NCBI GenBank assembly: GCA_904063045.1
Contig: CAJFCJ010000009.1
Location: 1,096,942 to 1,160,941, forward strand
From: Dimorphilus gyrociliatus
Taxonomy: Eukaryota; Annelida; Polychaeta; Dinophilidae
Reading direction: 5' to 3'
DNA length: 64,000 nucleotides
Below are positions 48,955 through 60,312 of this stretch, one piece after another. Below the pieces are notes generated by a model that did no database searches, had not been told where the DNA came from, and saw only the letters and a program-made list of their open reading frames with translations. Each line of letters opens with the position of its first letter. Position 1 is the first letter of the stretch. Both the position numbers and the translations under genes were made by a program.

Positions 48955-51900
48955 TTACAGCTCGCTGACCTCTGCTTTATTTCCTTTCATAATACCTTTC
49001 TGCTTTCCACCTGTCTTAGCTGGCGCAGGAACAGATTTCGTTTCTTTAGCTCCCTTTTCAACTTTTTTCTCTTCCGTTTTACTATCAGTAGGCTTTTTCT
49101 TCAAGATTCCGGTGCTAGGTGCAGTGGGAGTAGCATCAGCCGATCTTAATCTATTTGTTAATTGCGTCTCACTGCCACTATCCTTTCCATCATCCGAGGC
49201 GTTTTTAGATTCACCTGAACCTTCGGACGATACAGTCGAGCTTTTTCCACTAGAACCTCTAGACGATGGTCGTTTGTTCTTATGCTTCGGTTTCGCCGGC
49301 TCTGGGGAGACAATCATCTACAAAGAAAACATTAAATATAAACTATTTTATTAAATCCATTAGCTTAAAACTATTTACGCTATCCAGCTTCTTTTGAATA
49401 TTATCAAATTTATCAATTCCCATATAATCGATTTGGCCTTGTTCCCACAAGAATCTTCTTTGAGAATCATCCGTATTAAGATCGGAATAGACGATATTTA
49501 AACTTTGACTTCTCATTCTCATCTAATATTTTAAAAAATGAAAAAATGATTAATAACTATTAACGATGGAGACGATTTTAAAATTAACCAATGAAATTGA
49601 TCAAGAATTAAAGAAATAAAAGACAGCATAGACTAAAATTTAACTATTTTTCCTTTCCTGAAAAATGAAACAGAAGAAATACCGAAATAATAAAGAAATT
49701 ATGTCCAAAAGCAAGCTTCCTTTACACTTTCTAATATGAATAATAATAAAAGAGATACTACACAGAGGAAAAAATACATTTTGTGATGTGCACTGACAGA
49801 ATATTTGAAAAGAAATATAAAAGTTTATGGACAGTTTAATCTACTTTTATAAGATGGTGTTTTCCTTTTTTCCGCTTGCTTTCCATTAAGAAAATAGTGA
49901 TTTTGTGTTTAGAAAAAAGAAAATACTTTTGCAAACTATTAACTAAACTTTGAAAGTGCAAATGGGAAAAAAAATATAATAGATAAAGCAATAGACCTAT
50001 TAGTATTTCCAACGCTTACCCGCCCTCATATTTTTGTATTTTTTTTCTGTTCAAGTACCTTTCTCTCTCTCTCTCTCTCTCTCTCTTAACATTGCAAAAA
50101 AATAAAAACAAATAGAACATTTTGAGGTACAATATCCAAAAGAAAAAAGAATTCAAGTAAGTTTTCTTTTTTAGACCTTAATCATTTAAACTCACGTTAA
50201 GATTGTTTCAGCGCATGAAACTGGTGAATTGTTGTAACGATTTTAATTAAAAAAATTTCCTTTTTATGTTTGCAGCTTTTGTCACTCTAATTGAATTACT
50301 ACATTCTTAATTTCATTACCTCGCCCCTTCCTCGTTTCTTGGTCTTTTTCTTTTTTCCTGATACACTTTGCACAACTTCTTCGTGTCTTGTTTGACAAAA
50401 AGAGCAATCTCCTGCTTTATGATTACTGCAGCCATTTTCTACGACAGCCTAAAAGTAACTTTGAAGTCAAGAAACTAATAATAACTTTTACAGTAACTCT
50501 AGTGAAACTAGTTAAATTTAAATGAAAATTTTGGTACGTATTATTATAAAGTATTTAAATGACTCCTTAGTTACTTTAACGATGTCCGCTCCGTGTGAAA
50601 TAACGCTATCCTGAAAGGGCGTTTCAATTCTTGTAGGAGTTGCAGAACGCGGTGTCGATGGGCCAGAAAAATCCTTAAAAGTAGAAATTGAGGAAGGACT
50701 AGTAGGTATAGATGATGCTGAAGAATCGACATATTCGTGAATCTCTTTTGGCAGCTCTCTTGGATTTTCTTTTAGAATCTCCTTAGGAGCTTCGACAGGA
50801 GGTTGCATTGGTGGGGGTTCGTGATGTGCTAAAGGCACTGCTGGTTGAGTCGATTCGTAGGCCTCAACCACTTTTGGCAAAGCGGGTAGATCTTCTTTTA
50901 CTACCGACTGACTAATATCATCTCCAAAACTTTGGAGGACTATATTGAACTCTTTCGCAGTGTAAGTTTCAGATCTTGGAGCAACATACTCTTCTTTGGT
51001 TCTCATTGGAGGTTCAGCATAAAAAGTTTCATAAAAATCATAATCTTTCCTTTCTTTCAGTTCTACGACCATTTGAAGTTCATTACTGGTCGGAATGGGA
51101 GAATAAAATGTCTCGACGCTAGGTGGTATGTATGGTCCCTGCATTTGGGACGGTGGTTGAAAGTTGCCAGCAGCGATACCTGGCGACCATTTCTGAAAAG
51201 TTGAAAAACCCACTACATCCAAAAATCAAAGAAAGGTTGAAAAGAATGTAGAAGGTAAGGCTGAGGTACCCAGCCCAATCAAGCGCAAGGGTAGGGTAGG
51301 GATAGGTAAAGGTCAGAGTAGATAGTTGTTTCATCATGCTTGATTAAGTTTATGAGTTACAAGATGTAAATATTTTACTACTCTCATTTAATTATGCAAA
51401 ATTATTTCACTTCACTAAATATTAATCTACATGTTCAACAATTAAATAGATAAAGCAATTGGAAGTAGTAGTTTGCTGACTTCCTAATCTTACTTTTAAC
51501 AAAAATCTAATCAAAGTTGTTATTTCTATGTTTTAAAAACAGTCACAGAAAATTCAATTGTTTTTTTGTTTTTTTTAATTTTCATCATTTAAAAAGACTT
51601 CACTATACTTTCTAAGTTCTTGTTCTTCTCTTTTTCCGTGTAAACACAACAAAAATTGTTTCAAAAAGCAAATAAATATTACCTTTGCCTCTCAAATACA
51701 ATTTAGATTAATTATTTGCCATTAATAGTAAATTAGAGAAGGAGAAAAATAATTGCGAAATCATGCTCAGGTAGAAACCAAGAAGGTAGAAAAAAAAAAC
51801 AAAAAATTTAAATCAAACGACGCAAAAGCTCTTTTCAATTACCACCAGGTGACGCTGCTATGTTTGGCAATCTTCACTTGCCTTCGTTTTTGAACAGACA

Positions 51901-54581
51901 GATATACTTTCGTAGAAAGTTTTCTACAATTAAAACACTTAAAAAGTTGTCTCTCTTTTTCTTTCTTTTTCACAACACTGTACACCAATATAGAACAATA
52001 ATCGACAAATATAATAACACATACGAATAAAAACAGCTAAACTTTTTGAAATTTTAAACAATCTTTTCAAAATTACTACCATTATCGGTTAAATAAATTT
52101 ACTATCTTTATAAATGCTTTAGGCAACAACTAATATCTTTCACTGCTTTTTCAGTAACGATTAAGCGTGGAAATATTTTTTTACTAAGTTTTTGAAATGA
52201 GAAGCGAAATCATTCAAGCGACTAAAAAAAGTATGAGCTGAGATAAAAATAGGCCTATTGCATTATAGCATCTTACCTCTTTTGGGAATGTCGGCGACTG
52301 ATAAAAATAATCGCCACATTTAGTTTAAAGTAATTAGTAAAAATTTTATACCCATAAAAGTATTTTCAATAATTCAATGATTAGTTGAATAATAATAATG
52401 GTAATTAATTATAATGAAACGTTGATATATCTAAAGTATATAAGTTAATCATATATATATATATATATATATTGGAAATATAAATATAATTAATGATAAT
52501 GTCTGAGGATAATGATTTAATAAATAAAATTAGTACTCACAATTTCTTCGGGTAAACGCTTGTGAACTCTACTAACAAATAAATTCCACCAGTGTCGCAA
52601 GAAGTCGGCACAATGGCCTGAAAATTCCTGGAAAAGAACAAAATTACTTTAAACATAAGGAAACAACAATTGTTATTTATATAAGGATTTTTTCTAATAA
52701 CCAACCGATTCCGAAACCTTTCCGGTTGAAACATCGAAACTATGATGCCAAGGTTTTACTGCACCGATAAAATGGGCAACTTTAACATCCTTACCAAATC
52801 TAAAATTAAATCATTTTATCATTGTTAATGATATTAAGAAATATTATGAAAACAACTAACTGTTTAAATGCTGGAAGATAGCTGTAAAAACTCTGAGCAA
52901 CGCAGTTATACAAAAAAGAAATCCTATTCCAGTTTGTGTAATAGGAATTGAGTAGACCTTGATCACCGCCGTCAAAACTTCCTGATTGTACAGCAAATTT
53001 AAGCAGTTTCTGATAACTAAAAGGAAAGGAATAAGGTTAATTAATAATCAATAATAAAAATTTAATTAGCTCTTACGTTTCCAACGATGGCTTATATACG
53101 TAAACTCCAGAATTGAAGCAATCTGGCCATCCTGGATCGGGAGCAGCAGAAAATTCTTCCTTCTCGAACAGATCATCGATGTTTTTTAGCACCTAAAACA
53201 AATAGTAACTTTTAAAAGTTAACAAACATCGATTAACCGAAATAAATTTTCGAAAACTTTTTGTTTCGCTACAAAAAAAATCGCTTTTTTTGTTCGAGTT
53301 AAAAGACAATTGATTATCTATTTTGCACGTTTTCAAGAGCAAAATCTGCTATGGTTATCGAGAAGTTCCTCTTTAATATTCAACAGTTTGAAGAGCAAAT
53401 ACAAGATAATTACAATGAATTTATCTCTATTTTAGATTAATATATAGCTGAAATTTTACATGCCCTATCTTGAAAGTTAACACAATACCCTTGATTGATG
53501 GTAAGCTAATCTACAAACAATTCGAAGAAAACATAAAGAGGATATATGTACCCTATTGTAGTCTTATGTTACTGGAAATAGATACATAAGGCCTCGTTGT
53601 AATATAGAATGTAAAATGTCTCAACTAACCAAAGTATCTGCATCCATAAAAACGCACTTGTCATATTCAGTCAAACGCCAGCAATGCAACTTTGTAAAGG
53701 TTACACCAAGGTCAGGTCTTGCCAGGAGATCCAAATTAACATTATCCCTGCTATCTAACACGTTTACTTCCACTACCTTATCGGCACTTTCTGCCAGTTG
53801 TTCCCTAAAATGGTATAGTTGAGTTAGTGACCTAGATTTGGCAATTTCGTTGAAAATTTCATCAAGGTTAAGTAGAACTTGAAGTAGCTCTGTTTGTTTA
53901 ATCTTATAAGCACGCAAATAAATCCCTTTTTAATGATTAAACGCACGCGACACTAATTCTCTAACCGGTAAATAACTATTTATATGTAATTATAGACCTT
54001 ATTTTTTCTCACTTAGCTTGTTTAAGTGTAGAACCGAAAATATTTGGGATTATTTCACTAGAGCACTTGATTACGGGCTCTATCATAGCTTAGTGCACGT
54101 TTTTGCAAAGGTCAAGGAAAGGCATTTTCATTTTATATCTCTACTTACTTCATCTTTTGAGACAGTCCATTTGTAATCATAACTACAATTTGCCGGGTTG
54201 TTCCGACCTCTTTCAGAGATTCCACCCATACCAAGACACCAATGGCATACGAATCGTTCGTACATAGTGTAACGTAAGCTTCTTTAGCTATAGAGAGATA
54301 TATAATATCGTTAATAATAGATAATCATAGTTTTATTTAAGTAATAAATATTGAGAAACTTAATTCCTTTTAATAGAAAGGAATTATTATAAGCCTTGAC
54401 ATTGACACGAATAGAATGTTCTCTATAAAAACTAAGGTCAATTAGAATTAATAATTTTAAGGCTGGTAAAATATCTATAAATATATACTTAAATGCTGCA
54501 TTTCAATTTACCTTGTGACATTCTCTGTAACGTAATAAAATTACAAAAATAAGTCAAAAACCTACCGGTCGATGGAGCCAT
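48955..54581 (-). CDS. GYG1: Glycogenin with enlarged C-terminal region
   Basis: Twelve exons (54581-54566, 54287-54149, 53804-53630, 53192-53077, 53016-52861, 52799-52702, 52617-52541, 52297-52277, 51192-50575, 50448-50320, 49522-49379, 49317-48955) give 683 residues, all GT-AG and in phase. Glycogenin primes glycogen synthesis by self-glucosylation. The GT8 domain shows [32 protein letters not shown], the DXD motif in [39 protein letters not shown], and FYSYLPAF carrying the acceptor tyrosine. The glycogen synthase-binding motif [20 protein letters not shown] is present, but it is not C-terminal: a Ser/Lys-rich tail of 121 residues follows. Between the two lie a 21-nt microexon (SPTFPKE), a Pro/Glu-rich 206-residue exon and a Cys/His-containing basic exon. 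Vertebrate GYG1 is about 350 residues, so this form is nearly doubled. Confidence 0.94.
50062..50086. repeat. (CT)n microsatellite
   Basis: About twelve tandem CT units lie in glycogenin intron 10 (49523-50319). On the gene strand it reads as GA repeats. Confidence 0.9.
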
Positions 54582-55580
54582 TCGGGAGCTTTATAATGAA
54601 GGATCTAAGACTGATGTTGATTGGTTGATACAATCGTACGCTGTATCTTTAAATAAGTTTTCCAAGTCTGTCTATTCGTTTTATTTGATACTTTTTAGAC
54701 TGAGTACTTTATATAATAATAAACTACTCAAGTAATTGAACTGATTATATACTTAAAATTATATAAAATGCCTCAAAATTGCCATTAAAAGACAATTTAT
54801 CTATAATATTTTATAAGTACTTAACAATATTTTTGAAAATAATCAATTTTATTATTAACTTTCCAGGAATTATCTTTTCTCTATTATCTCAATAAATATT
54901 AAAGAAGTTTCTTATTTATGCTTCTTTCATGAGATTTCTATCAATTTTCCTATCTTTCATAAAAGTGTAGGCTTTCCTCTTTCTAATTATATATATATAT
55001 ATATATTGTAAAAGTATGTTTGAAACGAAAGTACATCAATATTTGTCGCTTGACAAATTTAATTAAATGTTTCTCCTAGTATTTTTCGACTAAGATGCAT
55101 ACATTTTCAAAAATTATGATCGATATTATTGAATTTCTCAAACAGATGTCATTCCATTGTTAATTAAAGCCCTTTTGAACTGCCATGCATGCTTCTCTAA
55201 AAATCACTTAAGTAGCCTTTGAGCAATTCTTTTATTTCGCTAATTTTTAAATAAGGATTCTTTATTATTTGTAACCTTTTCACTTAAATTATATATTGTG
55301 TGGTATAATAATACATCTATCAATATTATAATTTCGAAGGATTCGAGTAAACTAGGATAAATTTCACATTCCGGCCAAATATCTGTCTGGGTTAAGTTAT
55401 GTCTATTTTTAAATTTAGTCTGGTTCCTATTCATTATCCGAATTTCAACAGTAAAATATATTACAAAATACTGTCAGTCGAAGACCTGTGTTTAGTGCAT
55501 CCCGTTACTAAGCATAACAAAACATACCGATCGAATAATTCATTTAAAGAAATTAGTCGTCAACATTTATAATTTTCGAC
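54582..55580. promoter_or_regulatory. Divergent promoter region, glycogenin / CCDC39
   Basis: 1 kb separates two start codons pointing away from each other. It contains a (TA)n tract (54989-55006). An X-box for RFX factors would be expected near the ciliary gene, but I could not identify one with confidence. Confidence 0.4.
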
Positions 55581-58532
55581 ATGCCCAGCTCAAGCAGTAT
55601 ATTGAGCGAACTAGATTGGGATGAAGGAATAGCCATCCCTGTTGCTAATGCAGAAAATAAGTCATTAGAAGATGAAATCCAAAAGAAACAGAAGAAAATT
55701 GTTGCCCTTCAAACAAAACATGGAAAAAATGTTGAGAGAATTGGTGCCATTCAGGATCATATGAAAAATGTCAAGCAAGAATTACATCATACCCAAAATT
55801 TAGTTAATGCCAGAAAGAAAGAAATAGATACTACCGAACATTTTCAAAAGGTAATCCTTCGGTACATTTTCTTAATCTATTAGTGAAACAAATTTACTAA
55901 CATTATATACGATAGATTTAATTTTAAATACATTTTTTTATCCGACATACAACTTAATTAGCTTAAATAATATTTATTTAAAGGTTGCCAGTAGAGAAGA
56001 CGGAAGAATTCAACAAGAACTTATCAGACTTGGACGCGATTTCAATGAACTTAAAGAACGCTCTAATCGATATGAGAATAACATCTTTAAACAAACTCAA
56101 CGAGTCGAAGAGTTAAAATCTCAAATGAATTGGGATGAAAAAGCCTTAGAAGCTTGGTTGGAAGAGTCCGCAAGAAAGGACGAAGATGCCATGACTATTA
56201 TCAAATACACTCAACAAGATGAAGGAAGAATCAAAGAACTTACTCTTAGGATTGAACATTTGAGCGAAGAGTATAAAAAGAAGAAAGAAGAACTTGACAG
56301 AGAAACGACAAACACTCATACAACTCAGGTTGAATTAGACAAGACAGCTGAAGAATTTAGAAGAACTCATGCTGAAAGACAAGAGCTAATTCAACAATGG
56401 GAGCACACCATTGAACAAATGCAGAGAAGAGATCATGAAATGGATTTACTTGCCGGACATTTAGCTGTAGTTAGAAACCAAGTTCGAGAGAATGAGGAAA
56501 CAATAAAGGAGAAAGAGCAATTTTTGGAAAATGAACAAAACAACAATGAAGAAAAAGATAAGCAAATTCAAATAACTGAAAGAACAGCCGCTAGGTTAAG
56601 ATTACAATACCAAGAGGAAGAATTGGCAAGAGACCAATTTAATTCTGAATTAGAAGCCTTAAAACGAACCTGTGACAGAACAGCTCTCGATTTAGAGCTA
56701 ACAAGATCTCAAATTACTCAATTGAAGAGAGACACAATTGACAAACAACAGCAATTGAAGGATGCAAAAATCGTAAAGGAAAATCTTGTGGAAAAGCTAA
56801 AGGTATGGTTTTCAAACTACTTCTTATGAATTTAATAGAATTTAATTTATTTCCATTATTTCAATAGATTGCCGAAGAGACTTCGATGAGTGCTGAAGAA
56901 AGGGCTCAACAAATGGATAAACTCTTAACGGAAGAAGAAAGACGTCAAGTTCAGATGAAAGCTGAATTAGAGAGATTAAGAGAACAACACTTTCAGAAGA
57001 GCGAAGTTTTGAATAAATCTAAAACCACAGAAAGAAATATTGACGCTGAAATTCAAGGATCACGTGCCACTTTAAGGAATTTAAATGCCAAATTGACAAA
57101 AATCGACACGGAGAGCTTAAAACAACAAGAGATTCTTTACAATCAAGATTTTACAATACAACAATTAGAAAGAAGAATGGGTAGAATGCAAGGCGAAACC
57201 TCAAATGAAGATAAATTGAGAATGGAGGCGAAAATTAAAGAGTTAGTGGATGTTTTGAAAGAAGAGGAAAACACTAAAGCTGTGTTAACTCAACAATTAA
57301 AGAGATTACAAGATGACATACGAAGAGTAAAGAGAGACTTAGAAAAAGCCAGTCTAGAGAAGAAAGCGTTGACTTCAAAAATTGAAGAACTAGAATTACA
57401 TTCGGATTCTTCTCACAGAGAATTGAAAAACGTTTCAAATGAAAAACAAGAATTAATGGTGGAACACAACGTCCTCAAGCTAGAATTAAAAAAATTAAGA
57501 GATACCCTTAACTTTAAAGCTGATGATGTGTTGAGTTTAGAAAAAAGAAGATTACAATTGGAAACTGCTATGAAAGAAAGATCTAAAGAGATTTCCTTAC
57601 ATCAAGATATGCTTATAAGTCAACTTAGAGCTGCCGAAGATGAGAGACAGCATGTCAGTTCGGAACTCCACGAACGTATAGCCAAAATTGACAAATTGAA
57701 AAAGAGATACGAAATATTAATGGTATCTATGGCCCCTCCTGAGGGAGAAGAAGAACAATCACAAGCTTTCTACGTCATAAAAGCCGCTCAAGAAAAAGAG
57801 GAGTTGCAGAGAGATGGTGACGACCTAGACGCAAAAATTAGAAAAGCTGAAAAGGAAATTCGAGCTTTGGAAAATACTCTAAGATTAATGAATTCTAGAA
57901 ACGAAACTTATAGAAAGAGTTTCAATAAAGTTCAGGAAACTTCAGAGGAGATGGAGGAAAAACAAGCCTTGGATGAACAACAAAGAGCAGTAACTGACAA
58001 GTATAAATACAAGAAGAGACAAATTCGTGAAATGAGTGAGGACTTGAGAACAATGAGCAGTACTCTTGACAATTTATGTACAGAGGAAGAGCAAATTTCC
58101 GATATGATGGATGACATGCAAAGAAAAAAACAAAAATTTAACAAAGAACTTGAAGAGCAAAAGGTTCGACTAGAAAGAGTAACAAAGCAGAATAATAGAC
58201 TAAAAAAAGAACTGAAACTTAAAAAAGATGCTCCTGAAGATAAGGATATTGAACTTCGGGGGGCAAGAGAGTTCAATAAGAGTGTAATGAATGAAATTGG
58301 AGAAATGGTCAGTCAATTCCCAGAAATGACGGACAACATTTATACGTATTTTACGCAAGCAAATCTCCCTCCACCATCTGCTCCTTCTTCAGCTAGCTCC
58401 TCGGCTAGAAGTTCCATTGCTTCTGTTCGATCTTCGAGAGCAAGCGCTGTTGATGTTGGGCAATGGGCTACAAGATTAAGTGGAAGTAGTTCTTCATCTG
58501 CCAAATCTTCTGCCAGATCTTCAAGACGCTAA
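55581..58532 (+). CDS. CCDC39: Coiled-coil domain protein 39, axonemal ruler
   Basis: Exons 55581-55850, 55984-56802 and 56868-58532 give 917 residues (human about 941). CCDC39 with CCDC40 sets the 96-nm repeat of motile cilia and anchors inner dynein arms and the dynein regulatory complex. Conserved blocks are ELDWDEGIAIPVANAENK, QMNWDEKALEAWLEESARKD, ERQELIQQWEHTIEQMQRRD, LKQQEILYNQDFTIQQLERR, APPEGEEEQSQAFYVIKAAQ and EKEELQRDGDDLDAKI. Almost the entire length is heptad coiled coil; the C-terminus is the Ser/Arg/Ala-rich disordered tail typical of the family. Both introns are GT-AG and phase 0. Like the dynein at the left edge, it implies motile cilia. Confidence 0.96.
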
Positions 58533-58944
58533 CCATAGACATTTTATGCGTTTTTTTTTTTAAAAACAAATCAATTACTATTTCAAATAAATAAATATTC
58601 CAGTATTCAGCAATGAAACTACATTTCTTTCGAAAATTATCTAATATGTTAGTATCTTCTTGTAAAAGAAAATTCGAACAAAATCTTAAAAGAGAGGGCT
58701 TTCCAAACGAAATTATCTGATGTCTTTAAATATCGAACAGTTTTCGATTACCATATTGCTTGCTACCTGTGAAAATCATCGAAGGGAAACTTAACTGCCT
58801 TTATTACAATTTTCAAACAAAATAAATAACTTGATAAAATTATATAAAAATAAGAGAGGAACTCTTTTCTTATTCTTAAATCTAACTTAGGAAGATAAAG
58901 TTTTATTCTTTTGAGCGATAATATAAATATTTAATAAAGAACAC
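58533..58944. other. Intergenic between CCDC39 and SLX9
   Basis: 412 bp of AT-rich sequence holds the CCDC39 3' UTR (AATAAA-type signals near 58587) and the SLX9 promoter. No gene was seen. Confidence 0.5.
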
Positions 58945-59722
58945 ATGGGTAAGGCCAGAAAGACTCGAGCAATAAATATAACTAAGCACTCAGGTCAAAT
59001 TTCTGAACATAAAAAGAAACTAATAAAATTAGATGGATTTGCCGATGAGGTAAGAGTATATTTTACATAACGATAAAAATGACTTTCTTTTATTTTATTA
59101 AGATATTCCAAGAAACTGCTTTTGATGAAGATTGTGACGCTCGAAGTGCTGTCACGAGTAGAACTTTAAAAAATTTTGGATTATCGAAAAAGGATAAGCA
59201 AATTGTTAAAAGAAAAGTTCTACATAAAAGTAAAATAAATCTCAAATACTGCCGGGGAAATTGTCTAACAAATATCTATATTTTCTAATAGAAATTGATT
59301 CAATTAAAACTGCAAAGAATCTAAAAAAGATACAAAAGAAAAAAGATAAGACACCAGTTGTTGGAAATTTACAGAACTTAATTGACAGTCTACCCACAGT
59401 TGATATGGTAACTAAACAACTTACGACAAAGTAATGAGATATTAACAACCTACTGTATCATCAATGAAATATAATCTTAATTTCTTTTAGACAACGTCCT
59501 GAAATTAAAGAGAGAACTATAAAAAAGTCTAATCAAAGATGCAAAGAAGTGTTAGTATAAAATTAATAATATAGAAGCTCTTGTAATCTATATCTCCGTT
59601 TATTAAACAGTGAGAAAAACGTTTCTGTCTTTAAGGAAGTTCTAAAAAATGAATCGTTTAAATCTTCTCCAATTGCTGCTTTGAAAGAACATTTACGTCT
59701 TACATCTGAGGCAATGGAATAG
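58945..59722 (+). CDS. SLX9: SLX9/FAM207A family ribosome biogenesis protein
   Basis: Five exons (58945-59049, 59103-59229, 59292-59430, 59491-59550, 59611-59722) give 180 residues, all GT-AG and in phase. The family is a nucleolar 40S assembly/export factor known from yeast Slx9 and human FAM207A. Matching features are the basic start MGKARKTRAINITKHSGQI, LSKKDKQIVKRKVLHK, the hallmark KTPVVGNLQNLIDSLPT, and the C-terminal block FKEVLKNESFKSSPIAALKE, then HL. The length is close to the family norm. A GTGAGC donor-like sequence follows the TAG stop directly, with an acceptor-like CTCTGCAG near 59799, so a 3' UTR intron is possible. Confidence 0.85.
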
Positions 59723-60312
59723 GTGAGCTATAAAATATGTATTATTTGATTATATGTGAATTTTACGAACAAACTTAATTAATTTATTAACTCTGCAGGA
59801 CCTCGAAAACCTTTGAGAGTAAACTTTAAGTCCTTTTCTATAAATAAAGAAGCTTTTGATATTTTTAACAAGATACAAGACAGTGTTTTTAATATTGGAA
59901 CTCTTATAGGTCCAACGATTTTTAATGATGAAATTATAAACCTTAATTCCAAAGAGAAATACAATTCAGCGACCAATTCGTTAGAAATGTTTAAAAATTC
60001 TGATAGAATATATCGAGCACAGATAACTTTTATTGATAAAGAAGGATTTCTAATCAAAAGGTTCTTCTCATAGGTTAATTAAATATCATATAAAGAGAGA
60101 ATCTTTTACAATTATTATGAAATGCATTCTAAAAGGACTAGATACGGTTTTCAACCTTCAAGAAAATTGGCAAAAATTATCAATTATTGTAAAAGATTAG
60201 AAAGTAATCTCCTCTTAATGAAAAATCAGAATATCATTTAAGTAATATTATGCATTCAAACGAGATAAAATACAATAAAAAATATTTAAAAATGTTGTAA
60301 AAGACTAGTTAA
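59723..60312. other. 3' region between SLX9 and CPT1, with an unexplained open frame
   Basis: A plus-strand frame open from about 59801 to 60073 (after an acceptor-like CTCTGCAG) has protein-like composition but no ATG. It cannot be joined in frame to SLX9, because the stop precedes the donor. It may be an exon of an unrecognised transcript, 3' UTR or chance. The reverse strand of the same stretch is also open. Confidence 0.3.

Noticed and set aside
48896-49354. 152-codon plus-strand ORF
   Set aside because: It is antisense to the Ser/Lys-rich last exon of glycogenin; the minus frame joins in phase to the glycogenin exons.
57932-58276. Serine-rich minus-strand ORF of 114 codons
   Set aside because: It is the antisense shadow of the CCDC39 coiled coil.
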